Assembly: GCA_963762165.1 (NCBI GenBank)
Contig: CAVXJN010000002.1
Location: 248,001 to 312,000, forward strand
DNA length: 64,000 bases
DNA from: CAVXJN01 sp963762165
GTDB lineage: Bacteria > Pseudomonadota > Gammaproteobacteria > JASBUN01
Direction: 5' to 3'
The notes below the pieces were generated by a model. The model was not told the DNA's origin. It made no database searches and saw nothing but the letters and a program-made list of their open reading frames with translations. Made by a program: the position numbers and the translations under genes. This document shows, piece by piece, positions 25,728 to 35,028 of the stretch. The first letter of the stretch is position 1; every line of letters starts with the position of its first letter.

Positions 25728-26357
25728 ATGAATCGAATTCGAAATCTGGTCACCCTGTTGCTGGTAGGCTGGATTCTGAGCGCATGCGCGACCTTGGCTC
25801 CGGCCAAGCCGGTGCAATTCCAGGGCGACGTCTCCATCACCACTGACAAGTCCGCGCTCATTCGCTTGAGGTCCGGGATTGTGAGCGCTGGCACTGACGC
25901 CGGTTCGGCTTTGATCCGTCCGGAAGTTGAAGTTTCCAGCGGCGGCGCCTACGCCGATTTACGGTTCAACCGAGAGGATCAAGTTCTTTTCATTGAGAAT
26001 CTGAAACAAGAATTGCTTCGACTGGGTCTGTTTCGTAACGTGGTTGTCGAGAAAGGCTCGTCGATTCGTAGTGATGTGCTGATTTCTATCACCTTCCTCA
26101 ATACCCACTACGATCCCCAATCCCGCCAATACGTTCTCGACGTGGTGTTGCTCGCCAGGAGTCATAAACAAAAGCTCGCGGCCAAGTATCGGGTGGTGGC
26201 GGATGCGGGCGACTCGTGGTGGACCCGGCTTCGCTCCGGCTCGTCCGAAGGCAAGAACAATTCTGCCCAGCAGTTGTTGAATTTTCTGGTGTCGGATCTC
26301 CAGCAATTCCTGCAAAGGTTGCGTGCTCCGCTCATTTTTGCGGCGCAAACACTGTGA
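25728..26357 (+). CDS. Putative outer-membrane lipoprotein
   Basis: The 209-residue protein starts at ATG 25728. It has a lipoprotein signal peptide with the lipobox LSAC (Cys20). The mature domain (VSITTDKSALIRLRSG ... VLFIENLKQELLRLGLF ... SDVLISITFLNTHYDP) has an alternating strand-helix pattern similar to small envelope lipoproteins that resemble DUF4410 or LpoB-like folds. I do not recognise the family with certainty. It stands alone between an aminotransferase and a carbonic anhydrase gene. Confidence 0.7.
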   Translation: MNRIRNLVTLLLVGWILSACATLAPAKPVQFQGDVSITTDKSALIRLRSGIVSAGTDAGSALIRPEVEVSSGGAYADLRFNREDQVLFIENLKQELLRLGLFRNVVVEKGSSIRSDVLISITFLNTHYDPQSRQYVLDVVLLARSHKQKLAAKYRVVADAGDSWWTRLRSGSSEGKNNSAQQLLNFLVSDLQQFLQRLRAPLIFAAQTL

Positions 26358-26613
26358 GATTTCCGATTGCGGCTGAAGCCCTCATAAAGTCGCAATTGGC
26401 CGACTTGTAGGAGGAGGGAAAGGGCTGTCACGGCATGCGTTGGTCGGTGCCGGGTGTTCGAAAATATGCTGTGCGGATCTCACGCCCAGAAAGCCTCCGA
26501 GATGGGTCGGTGTGAAATTCCGGGTCTACGGCGCAAGGTATCGGAACTGTGCGATTTCGATTATCCTTGCTTGCCATCCGTCGTACGATGTCCCCATGAA
26601 AGGAAGAATGGCA

Positions 26614-27246
26614 ATGATCTCCGCAACCGAAGCGCTCGATCGTCTGCAGGAGGGCAACGGTCGTTTTGCGGCAGGTGTGCGTAGTCTCGCGGCACTTGCG
26701 AGCCAATCCCATCGTTACGATGCCGAAAACCCCCAGGAACCGTTCGCGATCATTCTAGGTTGCTCCGATTCGCGGGTGCCGGCGGAGATGGTCTTCGATC
26801 AGGGGCTGGGCGATTTGTTCGTGGTGCGGGTGGCCGGCAATATCGTAGCGCCGTCGCAGATTGGCAGCGTCGAATTTGCCGCGGAAAAGTTCGGCACCCG
26901 CCTGGTCGTGGTGCTCGGACATTCCAGTTGCGGTGCAATCCAGGCGACCCTGGATCAACTGCGCCGGCCGATGGAACAGCAGGCGCGCAATCTGCGCTCG
27001 ATCGTGGATCGGGTGCGGCCTGCGGTCGAGCCGCTGCTGGAGACGGAGCTGCGCAACGATCCCGAAGCGTTGGCCCACCACGCCGTGCGTGCCAATGTGC
27101 GCTCTGCCGCGGATCACCTGCGTCACGGTTCGGAACTGCTGGAAAAACTGATCGAGCACGAGGGTCTGCTGGTCGTTGGCGCTGAATATTCGTTGGAGAC
27201 CGGAGTGGTCGAGTTCTTCGACGGCGTACCGGCGGGTACACCCTAA
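26614..27246 (+). CDS. Beta-class carbonic anhydrase
   Basis: The enzyme interconverts CO2 and bicarbonate with a zinc ion. The zinc ligands are seen in ILGCSDSRVPAEMVFDQG (Cys and Asp-Arg pair) and LGHSSCGAI (His and Cys). The product is 210 residues if it starts at ATG 26614, which has AAGGAAG at a good distance; in-frame ATGs at 26596 and 26608 are less well placed. It ends with VGAEYSLETGVVEFFDG, as usual. No obvious partner gene is adjacent. Confidence 0.92.
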   Translation: MISATEALDRLQEGNGRFAAGVRSLAALASQSHRYDAENPQEPFAIILGCSDSRVPAEMVFDQGLGDLFVVRVAGNIVAPSQIGSVEFAAEKFGTRLVVVLGHSSCGAIQATLDQLRRPMEQQARNLRSIVDRVRPAVEPLLETELRNDPEALAHHAVRANVRSAADHLRHGSELLEKLIEHEGLLVVGAEYSLETGVVEFFDGVPAGTP

Positions 27247-27492
27247 CGCGCCGCTGCGCCCGCTGCTCTGCGTGCTCGATGCAAGCACGTAGAGCCTCCG
27301 ACGGCCGTGCCCGGGGGGCCGATCGCCGCGCCGTTGCCGCCGCCCGCATGCACACGATCAAATCCCATGCCAGGTGCGCGTGCCGCAATTTCCGCCAGTC
27401 GGTAGATAAATTTATAGTCGTAAGCTACTAATGGTAAGGTCTTCAAACAACAAAAACATGGCCTCCGCTATCTGAGCGGGCAAGGAGGATCC

Positions 27493-27945
27493 ATGGCCGA
27501 CCGTCTCACCAAAGCCGCGGCGCGCAACATGTTCTATGGCGGGTCGATCCTGTTCCTGCTGCTGTACGTCGGACTCACGGCACACAGTCACTACTATATC
27601 GTCCACTCTTCGACCGACGCCGCGGGGTTGACCGACTCCGTGGCGCGCGGGAAGGAGATCTGGGAACGCAATGCGTGCATCGACTGCCACACAATATTGG
27701 GAGAGGGTGCGTATTTCGCGCCTGAACTCGGCAATGTCTGGTTGCGCTTCGGCGGGCGCGACAGTCCGGAAGGAGCGCGCGCGGCTTTGAAAGCCTGGAT
27801 GCGTGCCCAGCCCACCGGAGCGCCCGGACGGCGCCAGATGCCGCAGTTCAATCTCAGCGAACAGGAATTGGACGATCTCGTCGATTTCTTGAAATGGACC
27901 AGTGAGATCGATACGCAAGGCTGGCCGCCGAACACTGCTGGCTGA
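27493..27945 (+). CDS. norC: Nitric oxide reductase cytochrome c subunit NorC
   Basis: NorC delivers electrons to NorB. The 150-residue protein has one N-terminal membrane anchor (about 15-33) and a c-type heme site CIDCH (62-66). The axial Met is likely in GRRQMPQFN. A strong AAGGAGG ribosome site lies just before the ATG. Length and motif are typical of the cNOR type. It is the first gene of norCBQD; I found no clear FNR/DNR or NorR box in the 246 bp upstream. Confidence 0.95.
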   Translation: MADRLTKAAARNMFYGGSILFLLLYVGLTAHSHYYIVHSSTDAAGLTDSVARGKEIWERNACIDCHTILGEGAYFAPELGNVWLRFGGRDSPEGARAALKAWMRAQPTGAPGRRQMPQFNLSEQELDDLVDFLKWTSEIDTQGWPPNTAG

Positions 27946-27957
27946 GGGGAGGGATCG

Positions 27958-29322
27958 ATGAAATACAGCACACAAAAAATCGCTTATCCGTACGTCCTGG
28001 TTGCGTTGGCGCTATTCACTGTGCAGATGATCTTTGGCGCCCTCGCGGCAACCGTGTATGCGGTACCGCATTTCATGAGTAGCGTCATTCCATTCAATGA
28101 GCTGCGCATGGTGCATACCAACGCGCTTATTTTCTGGACATTGCTCGGTTTCTTTGCGGCAGCCTATTACCTGATTCCAGAGGAGGCCGAACGGGAGATC
28201 GAAAGTCCCATCCTGGCCTATATCCAACTTGCGATCTTAACGATCGGTGGCCTCGCAGCGATCATCGGTTACCCGTTCGGTATCCATGGCGGCCGTGAGT
28301 TCCTGGAACAGCCAATGTGGGTAAAGATTGCCATCGTCATTGCCGCGCTGATCTTCTTGTACAACGTCAGCATGACCGTGTTGAAGGGAAGAAAAACGGT
28401 AATCAGCAGTATGCTCCTGGTCGGTCTCTGGGGCACGGCGTTGGTGTTTCTCTTCGCTCTCTACGATCCTTCGAATTTGGCGTTGGACAAGCTGTATTGG
28501 TGGGACGTTGTACACATCTGGGTGGAGAACGTCTGGGAACTGGTCATGGCGGCGGTGCTGGGCTTCATGATGATTAAGCTGACCGGTGTCGACCGAGAAG
28601 TCATCGAGAAGTGGATGTACATCATAGCCGGACTGGTTCTGGTGAGCGGTTTGCTTGGCACCGGACATCATTATTACTGGATCGGTACGCCCGGCTATTG
28701 GCAGTGGATCGGCAATGTGTTTTCCACGCTGGAGATCGCGCCGCTGTTCGCCATGGTTTTTTTCGTATTTACGATGGTGTGGCGGGGCGGACGTGAGCAT
28801 CCGAACAAAGCGGCACTGCTGTGGGCGCTGGGCTGCGCTGTGACTGCGTTTTTCGGAGCTGGGGTCTGGGGGTTCATGCACACGTTGTCGTTCATCAACT
28901 TCTATACCCACGGTACGCAGGTCACGGCTGCGCACGCTCATCATGCCTATTATGGCGCCTACGTCTGTCTGAATCTTGCGATGTTCACCTACATGATGCC
29001 CCATTTGCGTCGCGCAAGTGAGCCGTACAATCAGGTGCTCAACATGTGGAGTTTCTGGTTGATGACGGCTGCGGTCTGGTTCATGACGTTCACGCTCACC
29101 TTTGCCGGAGTAGTGCAGGTGCATCTGCAGCGGGTGATGGGCATGAATTACATGGAAGTGCAGCAACAGCTGACGCTTTTCTACTGGATGCGGCTGGGAG
29201 CGGGTCTGGTCGTGGTCATCGGTGCTGCCTTGTTCATCTATGCCACGCTGGGCCCGATCAGACGTGAACAACCGGCGCATATCGAACGGGTACCGGAAGT
29301 CATGGGCGGTGAGCGCGTATGA
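27958..29322 (+). CDS. norB: Nitric oxide reductase catalytic subunit NorB
   Basis: NorB reduces two NO to N2O in the cytoplasmic membrane with low-spin heme b and a heme b3-FeB centre. The 454-residue protein has about 12 membrane segments. Conserved metal-ligand histidines can be seen in RMVHTNALIFW, the VVHIWVE region with its nearby Glu, GTGHHYYWIG (two FeB ligands) and the HAHHAYYGAY helix. It is the short form that needs NorC, not the quinol-dependent fused qNOR. It starts 12 bp after norC. Confidence 0.97.
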   Translation: MKYSTQKIAYPYVLVALALFTVQMIFGALAATVYAVPHFMSSVIPFNELRMVHTNALIFWTLLGFFAAAYYLIPEEAEREIESPILAYIQLAILTIGGLAAIIGYPFGIHGGREFLEQPMWVKIAIVIAALIFLYNVSMTVLKGRKTVISSMLLVGLWGTALVFLFALYDPSNLALDKLYWWDVVHIWVENVWELVMAAVLGFMMIKLTGVDREVIEKWMYIIAGLVLVSGLLGTGHHYYWIGTPGYWQWIGNVFSTLEIAPLFAMVFFVFTMVWRGGREHPNKAALLWALGCAVTAFFGAGVWGFMHTLSFINFYTHGTQVTAAHAHHAYYGAYVCLNLAMFTYMMPHLRRASEPYNQVLNMWSFWLMTAAVWFMTFTLTFAGVVQVHLQRVMGMNYMEVQQQLTLFYWMRLGAGLVVVIGAALFIYATLGPIRREQPAHIERVPEVMGGERV

Positions 29323-30134
29323 ATCGAGCGGCCGAGCCGCAGACGTCTGCCGATGTCCAGGAGACGCCGTTTTATGCGCCGCAGGGCGAGGAGTGCCTGG
29401 TATTCGAGCATGCATTCCGGCGCCGCTTGCCGTTGCTGCTGAAAGGCCCGACCGGATGCGGCAAGACGCGCTTCGTGGCCCACATGGCCGCCTGTCTCGG
29501 ACGGCCATGTTATACCGTCGCCTGTCACGATGACTTGACTGCCGCTGATCTTACCGGTCGTTATCTGCTCCAGGGCGGCGACACGGTGTGGCTGGACGGT
29601 CCCCTGACACGCGCAGTACGGGAAGGCGCAATCTGTTATCTCGATGAAGTGGTGGAGGCGCGCAAGGACGTGACCGTGGTCCTCCATCCGCTCACCGACG
29701 ATCGACGCGTCCTGCCCTTGGAGCGCACCGGCGAGTTGTTGCAGGCACCGCCCGAGTTCATGTTGGTGGTGTCCTACAACCCCGGTTATCAGCATGTACT
29801 CAAAAGCCTCAAACCCAGCACGCGACAGCGTTTTCTGGCACTGGATTTCGATTTCCCCGAGGCTGCGCTGGAAACGCGCATTGTCGCGCGGGAGAGCGGT
29901 TTGGCGGAGGACCGCTGTAGCGCCTTGGTGCGGCTGGCAAATGCGCTGCGCGGTCTCAAAGATCAGGACTTGGAAGAAGGCGTGTCGACCCGGCTGCTGG
30001 TCTATTGTGCGACGCTGATCGAGTCCGGGGTGAAACCCGACTTGGCTGTTCGCACGGCATTGATCGAGCCGCTGACCGACGATGCAGACATCAAGGCCGG
30101 CCTGTTGGAGGTGGCCCGCGCGGCCTACGGCTGA
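29319..30134 (+). CDS. norQ: NorQ, MoxR-type AAA+ ATPase for nitric oxide reductase maturation
   Basis: NorQ acts with NorD to insert the non-heme iron into NorB. The 271-residue protein has Walker A GPTGCGKT (43-50), Walker B ICYLDEVVEA (about 106-115), and sensor and arginine-finger segments in VVSYNPGYQ and KPSTRQRF. It belongs to the CbbQ/NirQ/NorQ group. The ATG overlaps the norB stop by 4 bp. Confidence 0.95.
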   Translation: MNRAAEPQTSADVQETPFYAPQGEECLVFEHAFRRRLPLLLKGPTGCGKTRFVAHMAACLGRPCYTVACHDDLTAADLTGRYLLQGGDTVWLDGPLTRAVREGAICYLDEVVEARKDVTVVLHPLTDDRRVLPLERTGELLQAPPEFMLVVSYNPGYQHVLKSLKPSTRQRFLALDFDFPEAALETRIVARESGLAEDRCSALVRLANALRGLKDQDLEEGVSTRLLVYCATLIESGVKPDLAVRTALIEPLTDDADIKAGLLEVARAAYG

Positions 30135-32065
30135 TGGGCGGTTGGTGGGAACCGGAGGAAGCGGTCGGGCGCTGGTGGCATCGCTGGGCGAGCGCGGCCG
30201 AGAGTTACCGCCACCACCCCGAAGCCGCTGTTCGTCTGGAAACAGTAGCGCCGCGCTTGGCAGTGTTCTTCCGCGGTCTCGGCGGCGAAGGTGCGCTGCG
30301 GTTGGCGGCAGTGGGCGCAGGTGCATCGAACCATCGCTTGCGACTGCGCCAGCGCCTGGGATTGGGGGCCAGCGAACGTTGGGAGCACCCGCGCATGGAC
30401 CGCGAAGCCGTGCTCCTGCCGCCGCAGGTCGATTGCTTTGCACGACGGGAACTGAATGAGCAGCTCTATTTCTGGTTGGCGGCTTTTTTCGCCCACGCCG
30501 CGCCTCCTGTGCACGTCGCCGAAGATCCGCTCCAACAGGATCTGCTCACCTTGCGCGCCGCGTACTCAGGTGCGCAACGTGTCCTGGACCGATGGCCGGG
30601 ATTGCGCAGGCAATATGCGGATCTTTGTGCCGCCGTGCGGACCATTCGATCCCGGCGGCGCCTGGAAGGGGCGGAGGCGGCGCTCGAGCGCGCCATTCTG
30701 AACCTGCTCGGCGATACGCAACCGCTGGACCCATGCGGCACCGCATTTCTGGATGTTATTCGCAATACCGAAGTCAGCTTCGGTGCGTGTCAGGCGCCGC
30801 GCGGCTACCGCAGCTTCCTTCCCGTGCCACTTTGGGGTGCTGTCGATCACGATGACCTGCGAAGCGACGGCGCTGTGGATGCAGACGAGGATGGCAGCGG
30901 TGGCAACGAGGCGGCCGATGACAGGCGCCGCCGTGGGCGGCGTCGTAACACCGAGCAGGCCGAACGGGAGGATTCGCTGATTCTAAACCGGTTCGAGGCG
31001 TTGCTGTCGGTAGCCGAAATGATCAACATGAACCGCCACGTCGAGGACGACGAACCGGAGGCGGCGCGCCGCGCGGTCGACGACATGGAGCAGGTCACGC
31101 TGAGTCGTCACACGCGGCATAGTGCCACACGGCTCAAGCTGGACCTCGAGTTGACGCCTGCAGCGCTGGATGGCGCGGCGCTTCGGGCCGAGCATACCTA
31201 CCCGGAATGGGATTATGCGCGGCGTTGTTATCATCCCGATCATTGCCGGATACTGTCCGGGCCTGCGTCCTTGGACAGAAATGACTGGCAGCCCGATGCG
31301 GCGACCCGGCGTCGGATCCGCGCCGTGCGGCGGCAATTCGAAGCCTTGCGACCGCGCCGCCAAGTGTCTGCGGCGCAGCGCGATGGCGACGAACTGGATC
31401 TCGCCGCATTGGTACGCTCGGTCGCCGATCAACGCGCCGGCGGCCCAGGCTCGGATCGTATCTACCTGCAGGCACGGGCCGCCGAGCGAGACCTCGCTGT
31501 CGCAATTCTGATGGACGCCTCTCTGTCCACTGACGCCTGGGTGGAAAACCGCCGGGTGCTGGATGTAGAGAAAGAGAGCGTATTGGCCTTGTGTCATGGA
31601 CTGGCGGCATGTGGCGATGACCATGCCGTGTATGCATTCAGTTCCCGCAAACGGGAGCAGGTCAACGTAGCGGTCGTGAAGGAATTCGATGAGCCGCTGC
31701 GTGGGGTCTGTATGGACCGGCTGCAGGGCTTGCGTCCCGGTTATTACACGCGCATGGGCGCCGCGTTGCGGCATACGGCGGCGCAGCTTGCGCCACGCCC
31801 CAACCGTCATCGCTTGCTGTTGTTGTTGAGCGACGGCAAACCGAACGATTTCGACCACTACGAAGGACGCTACGGTGTGGAAGACACGCGCCGCGCGATT
31901 CGCGAAGCGCGGCGGCAGGGAATACGCGTGTTCGGCATCACGGTCGATCGTAAGGCGCGGGACTATTTCCCATACATGTTCGGCCGTGGTGGTTACGCAA
32001 TCGTTCGGCGTCCCGACCGATTGCCCGCAGCTTTGCCGCGTATTTATCGTCAGCTTACCGGATGA
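30134..32065 (+). CDS. norD: NorD, von Willebrand A domain protein for nitric oxide reductase maturation
   Basis: The 643-residue protein starts at ATG 30134, one base into the norQ stop (TGATG). An upstream extension of the frame lies inside norQ and was rejected. The C-terminal VWA domain (about 450-640) has the metal-ion-dependent adhesion site MDASLST and the LLLLSDGKPNDFDHYEGRYG stretch typical of NorD. The middle is rich in Asp, Glu and Arg (ADDRRRRGRRRN). NorD partners the NorQ ATPase at the membrane. Confidence 0.94.
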   Translation: MGGWWEPEEAVGRWWHRWASAAESYRHHPEAAVRLETVAPRLAVFFRGLGGEGALRLAAVGAGASNHRLRLRQRLGLGASERWEHPRMDREAVLLPPQVDCFARRELNEQLYFWLAAFFAHAAPPVHVAEDPLQQDLLTLRAAYSGAQRVLDRWPGLRRQYADLCAAVRTIRSRRRLEGAEAALERAILNLLGDTQPLDPCGTAFLDVIRNTEVSFGACQAPRGYRSFLPVPLWGAVDHDDLRSDGAVDADEDGSGGNEAADDRRRRGRRRNTEQAEREDSLILNRFEALLSVAEMINMNRHVEDDEPEAARRAVDDMEQVTLSRHTRHSATRLKLDLELTPAALDGAALRAEHTYPEWDYARRCYHPDHCRILSGPASLDRNDWQPDAATRRRIRAVRRQFEALRPRRQVSAAQRDGDELDLAALVRSVADQRAGGPGSDRIYLQARAAERDLAVAILMDASLSTDAWVENRRVLDVEKESVLALCHGLAACGDDHAVYAFSSRKREQVNVAVVKEFDEPLRGVCMDRLQGLRPGYYTRMGAALRHTAAQLAPRPNRHRLLLLLSDGKPNDFDHYEGRYGVEDTRRAIREARRQGIRVFGITVDRKARDYFPYMFGRGGYAIVRRPDRLPAALPRIYRQLTG

Positions 32066-32186
32066 TCCGCAGGGGCGGCTCCCAGATGGCTGGTCTTCGT
32101 GTTCAATGCTTTAATTGAGCGTGTTGGCGCAGGGGCGCCGGGCCGTTGCGCCCCCGCAGGATTCGCGCCGCGGGAGGGAGACGATC

Positions 32187-34088
32187 ATGGCTAGGTCCTA
32201 TGAGTCGGTCTACGGACGTTCGCTTGCCGATCCCGAGGGATTCTGGGCCGAAGCCGCGTCGGACATCCACTGGTTCAAGCGCTGGGACCGCGTCCTCGAC
32301 GATCGGCACAAACCGTTCTATCGATGGTTCCCTGGCGGCGAACTGAACACGTGCTACAACGCGCTCGATCGCCACGTGGAAGCCGGTCGCGGTGAACAGC
32401 CCGCGCTGATCCACGACAGCGCCATGACCGGTGTAGTGCGCAGCTATAGTTACGCGCGCCTGCGCGACGAAGTGGCTCGTTGTGCCGGCATGCTGGTTGC
32501 ACAGGGCGTGCAGACCGGTGATCGGGTTTTGCTCTACATGCCTATGGTGCCCGAGGCGGCCATTGCCATGCTGGCCTGCGCGCGCATCGGCGCGATCCAT
32601 GCGGTAGTGTTCGGCGGCTTCGCCGGCCGCGAACTGGCAGCGCGCATCGACGATGCCAAACCGCGGATCGTCATGAGCGCGTCCTGCGGTCTGGAGCCGA
32701 ATCGCGCCGTGTCCTACAAACCAATGCTGGACGAAGCGATTGCCTTGTGCGCCCACAAACCCGAGCGCTGTATCGTCCTGCAACGACCCGAGCTCGAGGC
32801 CGAGCTGAGCCAGGATCGGGATCTGGATTGGAATGACGCGCTGGCGGTTGCGCCCGCGGTGGACTGCGTACCGGTGGCCGCCACCGATCCGCTGTATATC
32901 TTGCATACCTCCGGGACGACCGGGCGTCCCAAGGGCATTGTGCGCGACAACGGCGGACACGCCGTGGCACTGAACTGGTCCATGGGCAACGTGTACGGCG
33001 TCGACAGTGGCGAAGTGTACTGGGCCGCGTCGGACGTCGGCTGGGTGGTCGGGCATTCCTATATCGTCTATGCACCCTTGCTCAAGGGGTGCACCACCAT
33101 CATGTATGAAGGCAAGCCGGTCGGCACCCCGGACCCGGGGGCGTTCTGGCGCGTAGCCAATCAGCATGGCGCGTCGGCGCTGTTCACCGCGCCTACGGCG
33201 ATTCGCGCCATCAAGAAAGAGGACCCGGACGGCGAATACCGGCGCCAATACGACCTGTCGCGGTTACGCACCCTGTTTCTTGCCGGTGAGCGCTGCGATC
33301 CGGACACGCTGATGTGGGCCCAGAACCTGCTCGGCGTGCCTGTAATCGATCACTGGTGGCAAACCGAAACTGGTTGGGCAGTGGGCGCCAACTGCTTGGG
33401 CATCGAAGCGCTGCCGGTGAAGCCGGGTTCGTGCACCAAGCCGGTCCCCGGATATGATGTGCGCGTGCTCGATCCCCACGGCGACGAGGTCGGGCCCGGC
33501 ACGACCGGCAACATCGCCATTCGTCTGCCTCTGCCGCCCGGAACGCTGCCGACGCTTTGGAACAACGACGAGCGCTACCGCGCGGGCTATCTTGATTCCT
33601 ACCCCGGCTACTATCGCAGCGGCGACGCCGGCTACCGCGACCGCGACGGCTATCTCTATGTGATGGGCCGCACCGACGACATCATCAACGTCGCCGGCCA
33701 TCGGTTGTCCACCGGCGCGATGGAGGAGGTGCTCGCTGCTCATCCGCAGGTGGCCGAGTGCGCCGTAATCGGGGTGCAGGACCCGCTAAAGGGTCAGGTG
33801 CCGGTCGGCTTGGTGGTGCTCAAGGCCGGGTTCGAGGACAATGTGGCGGAGATCGGGCCCGACCTGGTCCGGCGCGTGCGCGAGGATATCGGGCCGGTCG
33901 CGGCCTTCAAGATCGTGATCACCGTTGCACGGCTGCCGAAGACCCGTTCCGGGAAGATTCTGCGCAGGACCATGCGCCAGATTGCCGATGGCGAACCGTA
34001 CCAGACCCCGGCCACAATCGACGATCCGGCTATTCTGGATGAGATCGCTGGTGCATTCGAGACCATCGGTTATCCGCGCACGACCTGA
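32187..34088 (+). CDS. prpE: Propionyl-CoA synthetase
   Basis: PrpE makes propionyl-CoA from propionate, ATP and CoA. The 633-residue protein has the adenylate-forming core motifs: LHTSGTTGRPKGI (about 264-276), VIDHWWQTETGW and GRTDDIINVAGHRLSTG. The catalytic and regulatory lysine is in PKTRSGKILRRT near the C-terminus. The N-terminal YESVYGRSLADPEGFW and ...WFKRWDRVLDD are the acetyl-/propionyl-CoA synthetase start. It is intact, unlike the genes after it. ATG 32187 is preceded by GGGAGGGAG. It heads prpE-prpB-prpC-prpD. Confidence 0.93.
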   Translation: MARSYESVYGRSLADPEGFWAEAASDIHWFKRWDRVLDDRHKPFYRWFPGGELNTCYNALDRHVEAGRGEQPALIHDSAMTGVVRSYSYARLRDEVARCAGMLVAQGVQTGDRVLLYMPMVPEAAIAMLACARIGAIHAVVFGGFAGRELAARIDDAKPRIVMSASCGLEPNRAVSYKPMLDEAIALCAHKPERCIVLQRPELEAELSQDRDLDWNDALAVAPAVDCVPVAATDPLYILHTSGTTGRPKGIVRDNGGHAVALNWSMGNVYGVDSGEVYWAASDVGWVVGHSYIVYAPLLKGCTTIMYEGKPVGTPDPGAFWRVANQHGASALFTAPTAIRAIKKEDPDGEYRRQYDLSRLRTLFLAGERCDPDTLMWAQNLLGVPVIDHWWQTETGWAVGANCLGIEALPVKPGSCTKPVPGYDVRVLDPHGDEVGPGTTGNIAIRLPLPPGTLPTLWNNDERYRAGYLDSYPGYYRSGDAGYRDRDGYLYVMGRTDDIINVAGHRLSTGAMEEVLAAHPQVAECAVIGVQDPLKGQVPVGLVVLKAGFEDNVAEIGPDLVRRVREDIGPVAAFKIVITVARLPKTRSGKILRRTMRQIADGEPYQTPATIDDPAILDEIAGAFETIGYPRTT

Positions 34089-34115
34089 TGGACACCACGG
34101 GGCGAAGAGGAAACC

Positions 34116-35028
34116 ATGAGTACAAGTACCACTGACCAAGAACGCTCGGCAGGGGCCCGATTGCGCGCCGCGGTCGAGACGGAACGGCCATTGCAGGTAG
34201 CGGGTGCGATCAACGCCTATTGCGCCTTGCTGGCCGAGCGCGCCGGGTTCAAGGCGCTGTATCTGTCCGGTGCAGGCGTGGCCAATGCTTCCTTCGGTCT
34301 GCCGGATCTGGGCATCACCACCCTCAACGACGTCTGCGAGGACGTGCGCCGCATCACCGGCGCCACGGACCTGCCTTTGCTGGTGGACGCCGACACCGGC
34401 TGGGGCCCGGCGCTTATGATCGCCCGCACGGTGCGCGAACTGATCCGCGCCGGGGCCGGCGGCATGCACATCGAGGACCAGGTCCAGGCCAAGCGCTGCG
34501 GCCACCGGCCGGGCAAGGCGCTGGTGAGCACCGCAGGAGATGTGCGACCGCATCAAGGCGGCGACCGATGCCCGCAGCGACGCGCAGTTCGTGGTCATGG
34601 CCCGTACCGACGCACGCGCCGGCGAAGGTCCGCAAGCGGCCGTGGATCGTGCCGTGGCCTACGTGGAGGCCGGCGCCGACATGATTTTCGCCGAGGCGCT
34701 GCCAAGCCTCGACGAATACCGGCAGTTCACCCAGGCGGTGCCGGTGCCGGTGCTGGCCAATATTACCGAGTTCGGCAAGACGCCGCTGTTCACGGTGCAG
34801 GAGCTGGACCGAGGTCGGCGTACGGCTGGTCCTCTATCCGTTGTCGGCATTCCGCGCCATGAGCGCGGCGGCTCAAAGCGTCTACGAGACGCTGCGCGCG
34901 AGGGCACCCAGAGCGCGGCGCTCGATCGCATGCAGACCCGGGAGGAGCTCTACGAGGTGCTCGAATACTATGCCTACGAGCGCAAACTCGACGAGTTGTT
35001 CGAGCGACGGAGGAATCGCGGTGACTGA
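34116..35028 (+). CDS. prpB: 2-methylisocitrate lyase, frameshifted in this sequence
   Basis: PrpB splits 2-methylisocitrate into pyruvate and succinate. The first frame (start ATG 34116) has the PEP-mutase/isocitrate-lyase fold motifs LYLSGAGVANASFGLPDLG, LLVDADTGWG and HIEDQVQAKRCGHRPGK. An extra base near 34537 hides EMCDRIKAA. The second frame has VMARTDARAGEG and LANITEFGKTPLF. A +1 change near 34806 and a -1 change near 34903 then shift the segment that should read LVLYPLSAFRAM. The end (ALDRMQTREELYEVLEYYAYE) is in frame. Corrected length is about 304 residues. Confidence 0.88.

Noticed and set aside
27247..27492. FNR/DNR or NorR box upstream of norC
   Set aside because: No TTGAT-N4-ATCAA or clear NorR repeat was found; the region only shows an AT-rich stretch.
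28237..29508. Minus-strand ORF opposite norB
   Set aside because: Antisense of norB; composition is that of a mirror frame.
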